The notes: generated from the sequence alone by a model not told the origin. A DNA stretch of 64,000 nucleotides from DATAPE01 sp034667525 (GCA_034667525.1 JAXDJO010000018.1:38340-102339), one strand, 5' to 3'; positions 1 through 9,942 are shown, numbered from the stretch's first letter. Program-made: numbers and translations.

Positions 1-71
1 CCGAGGACCCCCCCGGGGAATCGGCCAGTACTCTCCGAAACTGACCATGCAAAATGTCACCGAGCGGACGA

Positions 72-1193
72 CTAAGGGCAGTTCAAAACGTTGTCGCCTG
101 TATCGAATGTGCATTGGTCCACCCCGGCGCCTCCATTGGCCGTGTCATTTCCAGCAGTACCGTCTTTGGAATTCAGGATGTCGTCTCCCGTTCCACCCAG
201 GAGCGAATCATTACCGGTCCTGCCCTTGATGGTGTCTGCCCCAGCGCCCCCATAGAGATTGTCATAACCAGGGGTTCCGATCAGAGTGTCGTTGCCACCC
301 TCCCCGTAGGCCAATTGCGTATCGGAAAGGCTGTCATCGCCCGCACCCCCGAACTCGCCATGGGATGGGTACGTGGCGCCGCTAACCGTGTCGTTACCGC
401 CACCGCCATAGAGGGCAACGTCAACGCCATAAGAACCAGGTGAGAACAGGATGGTGTCGTTGCCATCGGCCCCCGCGGAGCTCATGCATCGGAGGCACAG
501 ATTGCCGTCGCCGTTGACCTCGAGGCCCCCCGCGCTGCCAGACGCCGCGTAGGTGATCTGATCGTTGCCACCCCCACCAGCAATCTCATCCACCCAACTG
601 CCGATAGAAAAGGAATCATCGAATCGCGATCCTTGGATCCCGCCGACATCGATCAGCGTGTCCGTGCCGTCGCCGGTGACCGTCGTGGTCGCGATACCGG
701 TAGAGTTAATCGGGACATTGACCGAAATGGGGCCAGGGGCGGCGTTGTAGGCGACAACATTCTCCCGCTCGTAGCCGGCGTTCAATGAAACCGGACCCGC
801 GTTGATGTAGTCGTTACCCGCGCCTCCGGTGAAAATATCGCCGCCGTGGTCAACCCCATTGCCGTCACCGAAGAGGCGGTCGTTGCCCGGCCCCCCAGAT
901 AGCGTGTCATCGCCAGGGACGGCGTAGGTCGTTGCAGAGGTTCGATCGCCGAAAATCTTGTCCCTACCGGCACCTCCACAGATGAAATCGTCTCCGCCAC
1001 CTCCATAGATGATGTCGTTGCCGCCCAAGCCTTGGATCACATCGGATCCACTGGTGCCAACGATCACGTCATCGCCGTTCGTACCCAGGAGGGTGGCGGA
1101 TCTGCCAAAACAAGAAGGACTTGCCGCCTGGGCTGTAACGAGGTTCAGACTAAGGAAGCAGATCCCGGCAAAGATCGTCAGTGCTCTCTTCAT
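72..1193 (-). CDS. Secreted RTX (hemolysin-type) calcium-binding repeat protein
   Basis: A 373-residue exported protein. Residues 1-23 form a signal peptide (KR, then a hydrophobic stretch, cleavage near AQA-A). The rest carries many RTX nonapeptides of the GGxGxDxxx kind, for example GLGGNDIIYGGGGDD near residue 55, GGPGNDRLFGD, GGAGNDYI, GGGGNDTVSG, GGAGDDSL and GGTGDDIL. Such repeats fold into a calcium-bound parallel beta-roll outside the cell. No protease, lipase or adhesin domain is visible, so it is a repeat-only protein whose role is unknown. The last 20 residues hold a Cys pair (DQCTFD...NC), seen in many actinobacterial RTX proteins. The ATG is preceded by GAGGGGATATCACC, an acceptable ribosome site. 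There is no type I secretion gene nearby, and the signal peptide implies Sec export. Confidence 0.85.
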   Translation of the reverse strand: MKRALTIFAGICFLSLNLVTAQAASPSCFGRSATLLGTNGDDVIVGTSGSDVIQGLGGNDIIYGGGGDDFICGGAGRDKIFGDRTSATTYAVPGDDTLSGGPGNDRLFGDGNGVDHGGDIFTGGAGNDYINAGPVSLNAGYERENVVAYNAAPGPISVNVPINSTGIATTTVTGDGTDTLIDVGGIQGSRFDDSFSIGSWVDEIAGGGGNDQITYAASGSAGGLEVNGDGNLCLRCMSSAGADGNDTILFSPGSYGVDVALYGGGGNDTVSGATYPSHGEFGGAGDDSLSDTQLAYGEGGNDTLIGTPGYDNLYGGAGADTIKGRTGNDSLLGGTGDDILNSKDGTAGNDTANGGAGVDQCTFDTGDNVLNCP

Positions 1194-1294
1194 GGTGATA
1201 TCCCCTCTGAGGCACTTCGGAAGCGACCCAATACCACTATGTACCTATCTCACCGGATATGTGCCCTTCATTCACCGTATCTCAGCGATGGCCA

Positions 1295-3712
1295 TCAACC
1301 AGCGGCAGCGCACGCTCGGGCTAGCGATAGCTTCGACTCATCCGCGAAGCCGCTCCGGATCAGCTCTTCCATCGAGGACGCGGCCAGCGGAGGCGAGTAC
1401 AGATATCCCTGGCCAAGCCGCGCGCCCAGCCGGCTGAGCTCCACCGCCTGCTCCCCATCCTCGATGCCTTCGGCGATGGTTTCGAGACCCAGAGCTTGCG
1501 CCAATCCCAGGATTGCTCGTGCGAGAGCAGAGGACTCAGGGCCCTCGGTCACGCCATCAACGAATGCCTTATCTATTTTCAAGAAGTCGAGAGGAAAGCG
1601 CTTAACGTAGTTGAGCGATGAGTAGCCTGTTCCGAAGTCGTCGACGGCTAGGCGTACATCCAATGCTTTGAGTTCGTTCATCCGTCGTACTGCCGTATCC
1701 AGATCGGATATGAGCGCACTCTCGGTAATCTCGATAAGTAAGTCGCTGGGTTCAATGCCAGAGGCGTCGAGACAGGTCTTCACCCAAGAAACGATGTGAT
1801 CGTTCTGAATCGTGCGGCCTGAGAAGTTCACGGTATCCCCATATTCGAGCTATTCGGTACACCCCGTTTCCATTACGCCAGCTGAAGACAGGCTTCCATC
1901 ACGACCCACCGGTCAATCTCGACGATCAAGCCCGACTCCTCAGCGGATGGAAGGAACTCGAGCGGCGAAATGAAACCGCGCTCGGGGTGCTCCCAACGCA
2001 CGAGGGCTTCGGCACCCTGAACCTTGCCGGACCGGATGTCAATGATGGGTTGGTAGTTGATCCTGAACTCGTCCTCGCTGAGCGCGCTGTTCAGTGCCTT
2101 CTTGAACTCGGCGCGGTCCGTCACCAACGAGTGCATGTCCGGCGTGTAGATAACGCGCTGGTTCTTACCGTTTGTCTTCGCTACGAACATCGCAGTGTCG
2201 GCATTTCTTATCAGGTTCTCCGACACGTCACCTTCGCTCGCAAGCGCGATACCCAGACTTATGTTCACGGTGACGATATTGTCTTCGACTGCGAAGGCAG
2301 TTGCATTACCTCTACCAGTCCGTCTGCGACAGCGATCGCATCGCTCGCCTTGTTGAATCCTATGAGCAGAATGGCGAATTCGTCACCCCCGAGACGGGCG
2401 GGTGTTCCGATGCCCTGAGGCACCCCTTCATCCGTTTCGAGATCTGCTGAAGCAAGTCGTCTCCAGCTTCACGACCAAGCGTGTCGTTGACCGTCTTGAA
2501 CTCATCAAGGTCCAGGAACAGGGTTGCGACATCCTCGTGAGTGTTCGCTCGCACCGTGAGTGCCTGACCCAGCCGTTCGGTGAACATCGCTCTCGTCGGA
2601 AGCCCGGTAAGGGAATCATGGAGAGCCTGATGGTGTAATCGATGTTCGAGCCCGGCTCGGGCGACGATGCCCTTTCGAAGGGTGTCACTCTGAGCGTCGA
2701 GCTCGGTGACTGTGGCTCGCACGTCACGGATCAAACCGGCCATTCGCCCCATCACAATGAGGAAGAGAAGGGCGGAAACCCCCGCTATGACTAGGCCATC
2801 GACGGTTTGATCGATGAGTGTCTGCACGGCGAGAACTGTGGGGGCGATGAGCGAGGCGAACGCGAGCAGCACAAGACGCCACAATCCGAAGTTTCTGCTA
2901 CGCGATGCTGTCGCTTCATCAGTGAGCTTCACCATTTGACGGGTGAAGCGATGCTGCTCCACAGAGCAGCAAGGAGGCGAGCCAGGCTATAAACACGGCT
3001 GCAGTTAACGGCTTTGAGCTGCCGTCGAGTGTCTCGAGGGCGCGGAGGGTGAATCCTGTCAAACCCGCCATCAGACCCATGCTGAGGAGGAGGAATGATC
3101 GTGGGCGAGCGCCCGGTGTCACCAAGAGTCGAGCGATCAGGGCGAGAAGCAATACATCCATCACAGGCAGCGTGATTGACGTCGCCTGTTGCAGGAAACC
3201 CAGCGAGTGATCGCCAAAGAACGGCTTGATGAGAAAGACCCATGACAAAAGCCCGGCCCCCGTGGCCATGATGGATGCATCCAGCAGGCTTCCGAAGTCC
3301 TTACCCGGTAGGCGGCTTCTTACCAGGCTTAGCAAAGCCAAAATGAAGACGGGGTATGCCCCGATGTAGAGGGCGTCCGCGATCGAAGGGAACGGAAGTG
3401 CCTTGTGAGCGAACGTCGCGTAGTAGTTGAAGATGGAGTCACCCAGTACCCACATACCCTGGCCCAGCGCGAAGGTGTACCAGATGTGTGCCTTGGCGGC
3501 CGGTGAATGCGGATCCCAACCACGATCGCTACCACGGCGCTCATGCTGACGATGTCGTAACTGAGCAGCTGGTAGCTGGAGCCGGCGGGCACAGTGAAGT
3601 GGACGGCGGCGGCGAGGCAGCCCACCACCAGATAGACCAACCAAAGCGATTTTCGGTTAAACAGCTCGGCACGGCCTCGAGTATCGAGAGAGATCAGCTT
3701 CATCCGAAGCAT
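1295..3712 (-). pseudogene. GGDEF-EAL cyclic-di-GMP protein, broken by frameshifts and a stop
   Basis: Read in pieces, this is one gene for a protein of about 800 residues: an integral-membrane sensor region (3712 to about 2760), a GGDEF domain with LGGDEFAILL intact (near 2370-2400), and an EAL domain with EALVRW, ITESALISD and DDFGTGYSSL. The reading frame is broken at least six times. Single bases seem lost near 3500, 2406, 2295 and 1833. One A is gained near 2935, where removal restores LHPSMVKLTDE. A TAA stops the EAL domain at 1873-1875. Restoring each base gives continuous family-like sequence, so the gene once coded for a GGDEF-EAL protein. Many lesions in one gene, with intact neighbours, favour true decay over sequencing error. 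An intact GGDEF gene lies at 18216. Confidence 0.85.
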
Positions 3713-4034
3713 CCAATGCTGTTGGGCATGTGCTGGTGCACAGCCATCGTCATGGATGTGTCGATGCCTCTTTGCGTTTGGCTGATAGCGGCTTCAAGGT
3801 GTCACCGACTTTGCTGGGATTCTGACGCGCCCACCGTTCTCGAGGCATCTGATTCTGTTCTATCGTCCATAAACCCATGGACCTGAAGTTGTTGGGGCGA
3901 TTACGTGGGCGGGGTGGGCCAGGATTTGCCACGAGAATCCACGCCGCGGACGAGTTCGAGATTCGATGCGCGATCCGCGACACTCAAGGTCTTGCCGCAG
4001 CCATGAGAGAGGAGCTGGATATGAGGAGGAGTCT
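3713..4034. other. Intergenic region, 322 bp
   Basis: Lies between the 5' end of the GGDEF-EAL pseudogene and the LtrA gene, so it should hold divergent promoters. I see no convincing gene, repeat or terminator. Short open frames here lack ribosome sites and resemble no family. Confidence 0.5.
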
Positions 4035-5303
4035 CTGAGCACCCGCTCGGAAGTCAATATTTCCCAGGCCGATCGGGAGCCTGAACGCGAACAGCGGGTC
4101 ACGCCCCTCGAGCTCTTCTTTGATCTCGTGTTCGTGTTCGCCATCACCCAGGTGACGAGCTTCCTCTCGGGTAACCCGACTTGGGGCGGCCTGGTTCGGG
4201 CCTTCCTGCTCCTTGGGATGCTGTGGTGGGCGTGGTCGGCTTACGCCTGGCTAACCAACACCCTCGATCCTGAGGAAGGCGTCGTCCGGCTGGCCATGCT
4301 CGCCGCGGTGGCGGGAATGCTCATCGTCTCCCTCGCGGCGCCGAGGGCCTTCGGCAATGATGGAGAGGTCTTCGGCGTCGCCTATCTCGTGGTCCGCACA
4401 CTTCATCTCCTGCTCTTCGGGATCGCGGGTCGCGGGGACCGCGATCTGCTCCGCGCCGTCCTTCGTATCAGCCCGGGTGCCATCGTGGGCGCAGCCCTCT
4501 TGGTGGTCGCTGGCTTCTTCGAAGGTTCCGCACAACTGGCTTTATGGGCCGCTGCTGTGGTGGTCACCTACCTCGGTGTGCTCGTCGGTCACATGCGCGG
4601 ATGGCGCGTCTCGCCGGGGCATTTCGTCGAGCGCTTCGGGCAGATCATCATCATCGCCCTCGGCGAGTCGATCGTGGCGATCGGCGTGGGTGCGAGACGA
4701 GTCCCCCTCAACGTCAACGTCATCGCCGCCGCGCTGCTTGGGTTCACCGTGACAGCCTGCATCTGGTGGTCGTATTTCGACTGGGTGGCTTACGTGGCGC
4801 AGTCCAGGCTCGCCGAGGCCACGGGCGCGACGCGTGCGGCACTCGCGCGGGACGCTTACTCGTATCTTCATCTCCCGATGGTTGCGGGCATCGTTTTGTT
4901 CGCTTTCGGGTTGAAGACCACGCTCGCCGCCACGACGCGTTCGCTTGCGACCGTCCCCGCACTCAGCATGGTCGGCGGGATCGCGTTGTACCTGCTGGCG
5001 CACGTGGCCTTGCGGCTGCGGCTCGGCTCGGGCCTTGGGCGGGGGCGACCGATCGCGGCGGTCGTGTTGCTCGGGCTGTTCCCCGTCGTCAGGGCGATGT
5101 CTGCGCTCGCTGCGCTGAGCCTAGTGGCGGCAGTCTGCATCTCCCTCATCGCCTATGAGTTCCTCCGGCATCGAGAGGAGCGTGCCTGGATCCGAGGCCG
5201 GCGCGGCGCGTTCACCATCGAAGAAACCGACCGCCTCCAAGCCAGGCAATCTCGGACCGGCCTCAACGCGGAAGGTGATGTGGTCGAGACAGAGCCGGAA
5301 TGA
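4035..5303 (+). CDS. Low temperature requirement protein A (LtrA) family membrane protein
   Basis: The family signature TPLELFFDLVFVFAITQV occurs near the N-terminus, followed by about a dozen hydrophobic segments, as expected for LtrA (PF06772). The founding member is a Listeria gene needed for growth in the cold; its biochemical activity is not known. A second conserved block, HFVERFGQIIIIALGES, lies mid-protein. The reading frame is open from an ATG at 3966, but that ATG has no ribosome site. A strong site (GAGGAGG, 4023-4029) lies 5 bases before an in-frame CTG at 4035, so I place the start there. The family usually has a short N-terminus before TPLELFFD, which fits. It is a single gene; the next gene is convergent. 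Confidence 0.8.
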   Translation: MSTRSEVNISQADREPEREQRVTPLELFFDLVFVFAITQVTSFLSGNPTWGGLVRAFLLLGMLWWAWSAYAWLTNTLDPEEGVVRLAMLAAVAGMLIVSLAAPRAFGNDGEVFGVAYLVVRTLHLLLFGIAGRGDRDLLRAVLRISPGAIVGAALLVVAGFFEGSAQLALWAAAVVVTYLGVLVGHMRGWRVSPGHFVERFGQIIIIALGESIVAIGVGARRVPLNVNVIAAALLGFTVTACIWWSYFDWVAYVAQSRLAEATGATRAALARDAYSYLHLPMVAGIVLFAFGLKTTLAATTRSLATVPALSMVGGIALYLLAHVALRLRLGSGLGRGRPIAAVVLLGLFPVVRAMSALAALSLVAAVCISLIAYEFLRHREERAWIRGRRGAFTIEETDRLQARQSRTGLNAEGDVVETEPE

Positions 5304-5392
5304 TTACCTGGCCGTTGGCTCACGCCTGTACTCCGGCGGATCCCACAAGCGAACCGCCCGCACTCCGGCGAAGGCGCTAATAAAGAACCGGA

Positions 5393-6106
5393 TCAGGCGA
5401 GGCGAGCCCGCACTTCCCCGCTTGCCTCTACGAGGAAGGCTGTGGGAACGACGGATACGTTGTACTTGCGCGCAAGTTGGGGACTCCGAGAGACGTTGAC
5501 GGCAACTAGCTCGTGCCCGGCGTCCCTGAGTTTGGATTCGACCTCTCGACATTCGGTGCAGAGGGGGTGCGTGAATTCCACCACTACGGGACCGCTCGCC
5601 ATCACACCCAGCTCCGCCAGATCGATGTGCGCAGCAGTACCCGGCCGGATACCTCGAAGGCGGGCCGATACCTTGTAGAGGTTGCAGCCGACGCAGATCC
5701 CCGTTACCGCAGCAAACGCGGCCAGAGCTCCCACGATTCCGATAAGAAGCCAGCCGAGTTGGTGGAGTCCGGCCAGGTGGAGGGCAGTCGCTGCGCCAAG
5801 AAAAGTGACTCCCAAGATGTTGGCGAAGCGAGGGGGCCTCGCGTCTTCTACCTTCCCTTCGCCAAGCCTTGGTTGGATCACCTTGAAGTAGAAGACGCAG
5901 GGCAGGCACCAGCGGCGGCCCAGCATTAGCCCGACTGCCAGCTGCAGTCCCATCACCGACGCCAGCCCCCACCACCCGGTCACGAGAGCTAGCCCACAGA
6001 CGAGCGCAACGACGGTCTGGTTGAACCTCGGGGCGCGGGCGTCGATAACCTCGACATCCCCGTAGGGATCGGCCGATCTCGTGGGGGACTTTTGCACTGT
6101 TGTCAC
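5393..6106 (-). CDS. DUF4395 membrane protein fused to a thioredoxin-like domain
   Basis: Residues about 22-150 match DUF4395: a conserved DARAPRFNQTVVAL start and several membrane segments with conserved cysteines (WCLPC near residue 68, ICVGC near 140). Residues about 165-237 form a thioredoxin-like domain with VVVEFTHPLCTECREVESKL (CxxC) and the cis-proline region VSVVPTAF. The protein is thus a membrane-anchored redox protein of 237 residues, probably moving electrons across or at the membrane, like MauE/DsbD-type systems. The start used is GTG at 6106; AGTGCA a few codons later is another possible start. Convergent with the LtrA gene. Fusion of these two domains is known in actinobacteria; the substrate is unknown. 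Confidence 0.8.
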   Translation of the reverse strand: MTTVQKSPTRSADPYGDVEVIDARAPRFNQTVVALVCGLALVTGWWGLASVMGLQLAVGLMLGRRWCLPCVFYFKVIQPRLGEGKVEDARPPRFANILGVTFLGAATALHLAGLHQLGWLLIGIVGALAAFAAVTGICVGCNLYKVSARLRGIRPGTAAHIDLAELGVMASGPVVVEFTHPLCTECREVESKLRDAGHELVAVNVSRSPQLARKYNVSVVPTAFLVEASGEVRARLA

Positions 6107-6292
6107 GGTGGATTCAGTGTAACAATGCCGTCTACTTTAGGTGTGTGAACCGGCCCTGCGCTGCGGTGGAGTCAGTAGTCGTATCTGCCTCTTCTCGGCT
6201 CTCGGCCGCGCTCATCTCTGCACGAGTCGGTGCGTCTGACCAGTCGAGCAGTAGGAGATAGCTGTAGCGCCCAACTCCAGCACACTAGGGTG

Positions 6293-7699
6293 ATGAGGAT
6301 GATCCGACGGTTCCTTGCAGCATGGGTTCTCATAGGTCTATTAGCCTCGACCTCGGCGGTAGCCGCGGTGGCGAACGGCTGGCCCGCCTACCTCGGTGGG
6401 CCGAGCCATAACTCGATCAGTTCGGATGCGACCATCACCCCCGCCAGGGTCGGAAGTCTGGCGCAGGCATGGCATTGGACGCCGCCAGCCGCGACCAGCG
6501 GCCAGCCTGCCGCCCAGCTATATGCCAGCCCAACCGTAGCGGGGGGCCGCGTCTTTATTGGATCGAACACGGGCGTCATTTACGCTTTGTCCGAGACGAC
6601 CGGCCAACGCCTCTGGTCACGCGACTTGGGGCATGTGCCGAACTTGACCTGCGCGTCGCGGGGGATCGCCTCAACGGCAGCAGTCGCTCCTGATCCGGCG
6701 CGGGGTGGTGCGAGCACTGTCTATGTGTTCAGTGGTACTGACGCGCTGTATGCGCTTGACGCCGCCACCGGAACGGTGGTGTGGAAGAAACAGATCACGC
6801 CGACTTCGACGACCACCAATGCCTACTATGGCTGGTCGTCTCCCACGCTGGCAGCGGGGCACATCTATCTCGGACTAGCGTCACAGTGCGACCAGCCATT
6901 GGTTCGGGGCGGCGTCGTCGAAGTCGACCAGTCCACTGGAACGATCCTCCATCACTACTGGACGATCGCCAGCGGCGAGGTCGGCGCCAGCGTCTGGACC
7001 AGCGTGGCTGCAACCAATGATGGCCACTCCGTGTTTGCCACGACCGGCAACGGCGACGAAGTGCTGGGACATGACCAAGGGGATTCGTACTCAGTCGTTC
7101 GACTGGACGGCACGACTATGGCACGCACCGACATCTGGACCATCCCTCAATCGGATCTGCCGTCGGACTCAGATTTTGGGGCATCCCCCACTTTGTTTTC
7201 GGCATCCGTCGGGGGCACGACCACACGTTTGGTGGGAGCGTGCAACAAGAATGGCGTCCTTTATGTCTGGCGCAGAGACAATCTATCGGCCGGCCCCCTC
7301 TGGCGACAACCGATCGAGGCCCTCAATGCCGGGGGGTGCTTCGCCGCGCCGATCGTCTCCGGCCAGGCCCTGTACCAGTCGGGAGGATCGACCACGATCG
7401 CAGGCACCGCGGTTAAGGGAAGCGTTCGACGATTGGACGCCGCCACCGGAGCCGTCCAGTGGGCAACAGGTCTGGGTGCGCAAGTTCTTGGTTCGGCATC
7501 GTTAGATAGCGCCGGAGTGCTCGCCGTTCCCACCTTTGACGGGAGCAGCGGCGCGGCCAACGGCGTTTACCTCCTGGACGCGCAGACTGGGGCGGTGCTG
7601 CGCCGGATCGGCACCGGCAAGGTCTTCTCCCAACCGATCTTCGTCGATGGCCGATTGTTAGTGGCTTCCGTCAGCGGGGGCCTAACCGCATATCAGTAG
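6293..7699 (+). CDS. Secreted PQQ-like beta-propeller repeat protein
   Basis: A 468-residue protein with an N-terminal signal peptide (MRMIRRFLAAWVLIGLLAS, cleaved near AVA-A). The body is made of blade repeats of the PQQ/BamB type: YALSETTGQRLWSRDL, YALDAATGTVVWKKQI, VEVDQSTGTILHHYW, RRLDAATGAVQWATGL and YLLDAQTGAVLRRIG. These build a six- to eight-bladed propeller. No quinoprotein dehydrogenase catalytic residues or cytochrome site are evident, so an enzyme role is not supported. A TAGGGT box at 6286-6291 lies 7 bases before a second ATG at 6299, which could be a leaderless start; the ATG at 6293 gives nearly the same protein. It is followed by a DoxX gene on the same strand. Confidence 0.8.
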   Translation: MRMIRRFLAAWVLIGLLASTSAVAAVANGWPAYLGGPSHNSISSDATITPARVGSLAQAWHWTPPAATSGQPAAQLYASPTVAGGRVFIGSNTGVIYALSETTGQRLWSRDLGHVPNLTCASRGIASTAAVAPDPARGGASTVYVFSGTDALYALDAATGTVVWKKQITPTSTTTNAYYGWSSPTLAAGHIYLGLASQCDQPLVRGGVVEVDQSTGTILHHYWTIASGEVGASVWTSVAATNDGHSVFATTGNGDEVLGHDQGDSYSVVRLDGTTMARTDIWTIPQSDLPSDSDFGASPTLFSASVGGTTTRLVGACNKNGVLYVWRRDNLSAGPLWRQPIEALNAGGCFAAPIVSGQALYQSGGSTTIAGTAVKGSVRRLDAATGAVQWATGLGAQVLGSASLDSAGVLAVPTFDGSSGAANGVYLLDAQTGAVLRRIGTGKVFSQPIFVDGRLLVASVSGGLTAYQ

Positions 7700-7866
7700 C
7701 AGAGCCGCTAGGGCCCTATGTGCTGAAGCCCGAAGCGCACCCGACCAGCGAAACCGAAACCGATAGCGTGCCTGTATACCGTAATCTCCTCGCTGTCATG
7801 GTGAGTGCGAAGCATGTCCCCAACCAAACCTCCCGACGCCTTCGTTCACTCGCAGAGCTGACACAC

Positions 7867-8262
7867 ATGCCTCGCCTAGTGCGCTTTGCCGCCCGGATGT
7901 TGACTGGATCGACCTATGTGCTGCTCGGTCTGGACGCCGCTCGCGCTCCTGGTGGACGCGTCGACCAGGCTGCCCCCACCCTGGCTACGGTTCGAACCTT
8001 TATACCGCTGCCCGTTGATGACGAACTCGTCGTACGCGGCAACGGCGCGGTGCAGGTGCTTGGAGGCGCATTGCTGATGCTCGGCAAAGCTCAAAGACTC
8101 TCAGCCGTGGCCCTAACCGGATCGCTGATCCCCACCACGATGGCCGGACATGCATTCTGGACGATCGAGGACCCCGCCATCCGCAAACAGCAACGGACCC
8201 AGTTTCACAAAAACATGGCAATGATCGGTGGCCTGTTGTTTGCCACGCTTGACCAGCGGTAG
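7867..8262 (+). CDS. DoxX family membrane protein
   Basis: A 131-residue protein with the DoxX pattern: RFAARMLTGSTYVLLGLDAAR at the N-terminus, GAVQVLGGALLMLGKAQRLSAVAL in the middle and a final short hydrophobic segment, about four membrane segments in all. DoxX proteins are small membrane partners in redox and thiol metabolism; the exact job of this one is unknown. The reading frame is open upstream to 7720, but only from ATG 7867 does the sequence look like the family. It sits 167 bases after the propeller gene on the same strand. Confidence 0.75.
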   Translation: MPRLVRFAARMLTGSTYVLLGLDAARAPGGRVDQAAPTLATVRTFIPLPVDDELVVRGNGAVQVLGGALLMLGKAQRLSAVALTGSLIPTTMAGHAFWTIEDPAIRKQQRTQFHKNMAMIGGLLFATLDQR

Positions 8263-8353
8263 GCCGCGGTACTTCTGCAACTCTTTCCCCAGTGAGCACA
8301 GCCTGTCCCACCCCCTGAGGACCCCTCGACCTGAGCCGTACTCCCACCTCCGG

Positions 8354-9388
8354 TCAGCCGGCTTTGGCCACCTCAGCCACCTTGCGATAGAGATCTTCCT
8401 CACGCCGGATCAAGTCGGGGTTGATGCCCAGGGCCGTTGCGATCTCGACGGTCAGTAGTTGCGCAGCAACCGCCCCGGCCAGCAGGGCTTCGGCAACGGT
8501 CTGCACTTCCGATCGCAGAGTGACGCGCGGCATATCGAGGACCGCGCAGGCGGCGATCACGTCGTCCCCGCGCTGGTCACGCTCACCTAGGTTGCTGCTG
8601 TCATAGCGGAGGAGGATCAAACCCGAGCGAGGGGTGGCTGCGGGCAAATGGCCATGCAGGACCTTTTCAACACCGAAGGGAGTGCTCGGGATATGGACTG
8701 CTTCCTCGATCTTCAGCGCCAACTCGCCCGCGGTTATCTCATCAACCCCAGACCCGACGACGAGCAAGCGATCGCAGCCGAGAAGAATCTCAGCACCTCG
8801 AGCGCGTTCGGTGCGAGCGCTCAGCTCGCGTTCGATCACCGATCGTGCGAGCCCCTGCTCCATGCCGGTAGCGAGTGCCACGGTGAGGATGGGGGAAGTG
8901 TAGGCAACGGTGTGGCACCAGGATTGGTCATAGATTGGCGTTGGAATAACCGTTGTGCCTTCCGGTGCCAGATCTGGAGCAGCGGTAAGCAAGAGCGAGC
9001 GCGCTCCGCGCTCGCGTGCACTCTGAACGGCCTCGAGCGTCGCAGAAGTTTCGGCGGAATGTGAGATTCCAACAACGAGCCCTCGTTCCGGAGGATCGAG
9101 GCGAACCTCGAAAGCGTCACGGGCGACGATGTCGGCTCCGGGCTGAGCTTGGCGAAGGATTGCGGCCGCTGCCCTAGCTGCATGTTCGCTCGTCCCGCAA
9201 CCGCAGAAGAAAATCGGGTTGTCAGCGGACCTTGACTCCTCGACATGTTGGCGCATCTGCGTGCCGGATCCACTCTCTGCGATCAGGCCGGGAATGTTGA
9301 GTTGCTCAGCGATCATCTCGTCCATGATCCAAGGCGGACCGGTTCGCAACTGGGGCTCTTGTGAAATCAAGCAGTTCTCCTTCGACAC
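8354..9388 (-). CDS. SIS-domain sugar isomerase or aminotransferase-like protein (GlmS C-terminal half)
   Basis: About 344 residues with two SIS (sugar isomerase) domains and no N-terminal glutaminase domain. The first contains NPIFFCGCGTSEHAARAAA and GISHSAETSATLEA, the GxGTS and S-x-S-x-x-T/E type sugar-phosphate loops. The second contains LLVVGSGVDEITAGELALKIEE, as in GlmS, and ends near EEDLYRKVAEVAKAG. This layout is that of AgaS-like or GlmS-like isomerases without an ammonia-generating half; the substrate is probably an amino-sugar phosphate. The frame is open to 9562, but that stretch overlaps the divergent acetyltransferase and is not family-like. GTG at 9388 leads directly into the conserved LRTGPPWIMDEMIAEQ start region; ATG near 9326 is an alternative. 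Confidence 0.8.
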   Translation of the reverse strand: MSKENCLISQEPQLRTGPPWIMDEMIAEQLNIPGLIAESGSGTQMRQHVEESRSADNPIFFCGCGTSEHAARAAAAILRQAQPGADIVARDAFEVRLDPPERGLVVGISHSAETSATLEAVQSARERGARSLLLTAAPDLAPEGTTVIPTPIYDQSWCHTVAYTSPILTVALATGMEQGLARSVIERELSARTERARGAEILLGCDRLLVVGSGVDEITAGELALKIEEAVHIPSTPFGVEKVLHGHLPAATPRSGLILLRYDSSNLGERDQRGDDVIAACAVLDMPRVTLRSEVQTVAEALLAGAVAAQLLTVEIATALGINPDLIRREEDLYRKVAEVAKAG

Positions 9389-9454
9389 CTGATGTAGCGG
9401 GGAGTCTAGTGGGCCGTCGGATCGTTCACTGTGTCGAGGGTGCCCCACTCCATC

Positions 9455-9460
9455 TAGGAT
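9455..9460 (+). promoter_or_regulatory. Probable -10 box of a leaderless promoter (TAGGAT)
   Basis: TAGGAT lies 7 bases before the GTG start of the GNAT gene at 9468, with no ribosome site between. This is the spacing expected for transcription starting at the start codon. No strong -35 box is visible. Confidence 0.5.
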
Positions 9461-9467
9461 TTCGGGA

Positions 9468-9890
9468 GTGACCCTTCCCGAGAATGTCCTCGTTGGCTCT
9501 CCACCTTCGGAGGATCGCCGAGCATTGTTGGAAGAGTTGCTCGAATTCAACCGAAGCGCCACCGGGTTGACGGACGATGAGGAGCTCTACTGGTTCATTC
9601 GAGATGACGAAGGAGGATTGATCGCGGGCCTCTACGGGTGGGTCTGGGGGGGAACCTGCGAAATCGCATTGTTCTGGGTCCGGGAAGATCGCCGAGGGCA
9701 AGGGGTCGGGGGCCGGATGTTGGAAGCGGTCGAAAACAAGGCCCGCGAGCTCGGCTGTCATCAGATGGTTCTTCGCACGCATAGCTTCCAGGCCCCAGTT
9801 TTCTACGCGACGCGCGGATATGAGGAGGTTGGAGCTATCCAGGACTATCCGCGAGGACATGCGGATCTGTTGCTAAAGAAGAGTCTCTAG
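9468..9890 (+). CDS. GNAT family N-acetyltransferase
   Basis: A 140-residue GCN5-related acetyltransferase. Motif A for acetyl-CoA binding is clear: ALFWVREDRRGQGVGGRML (R-x-x-G-x-G at about residues 70-77). The following helix and the C-terminal FYATRGYEEVG (the GF/GY motif) complete the fold. The substrate cannot be told from sequence. The start is GTG at 9468, probably leaderless. It diverges from the SIS gene, and a hairpin separates it from the convergent DinB gene. Confidence 0.85.
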   Translation: MTLPENVLVGSPPSEDRRALLEELLEFNRSATGLTDDEELYWFIRDDEGGLIAGLYGWVWGGTCEIALFWVREDRRGQGVGGRMLEAVENKARELGCHQMVLRTHSFQAPVFYATRGYEEVGAIQDYPRGHADLLLKKSL

Positions 9891-9942
9891 GAGCGGGGCA
9901 CCGGAACAGCTCCGGAGCCAGCGTGGTTAATGCCAGACAACG

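Noticed and set aside
9389..9562. N-terminal extension of the SIS protein
   Set aside because: Overlaps the divergent acetyltransferase and is Ser/Arg-rich sequence unlike the family.
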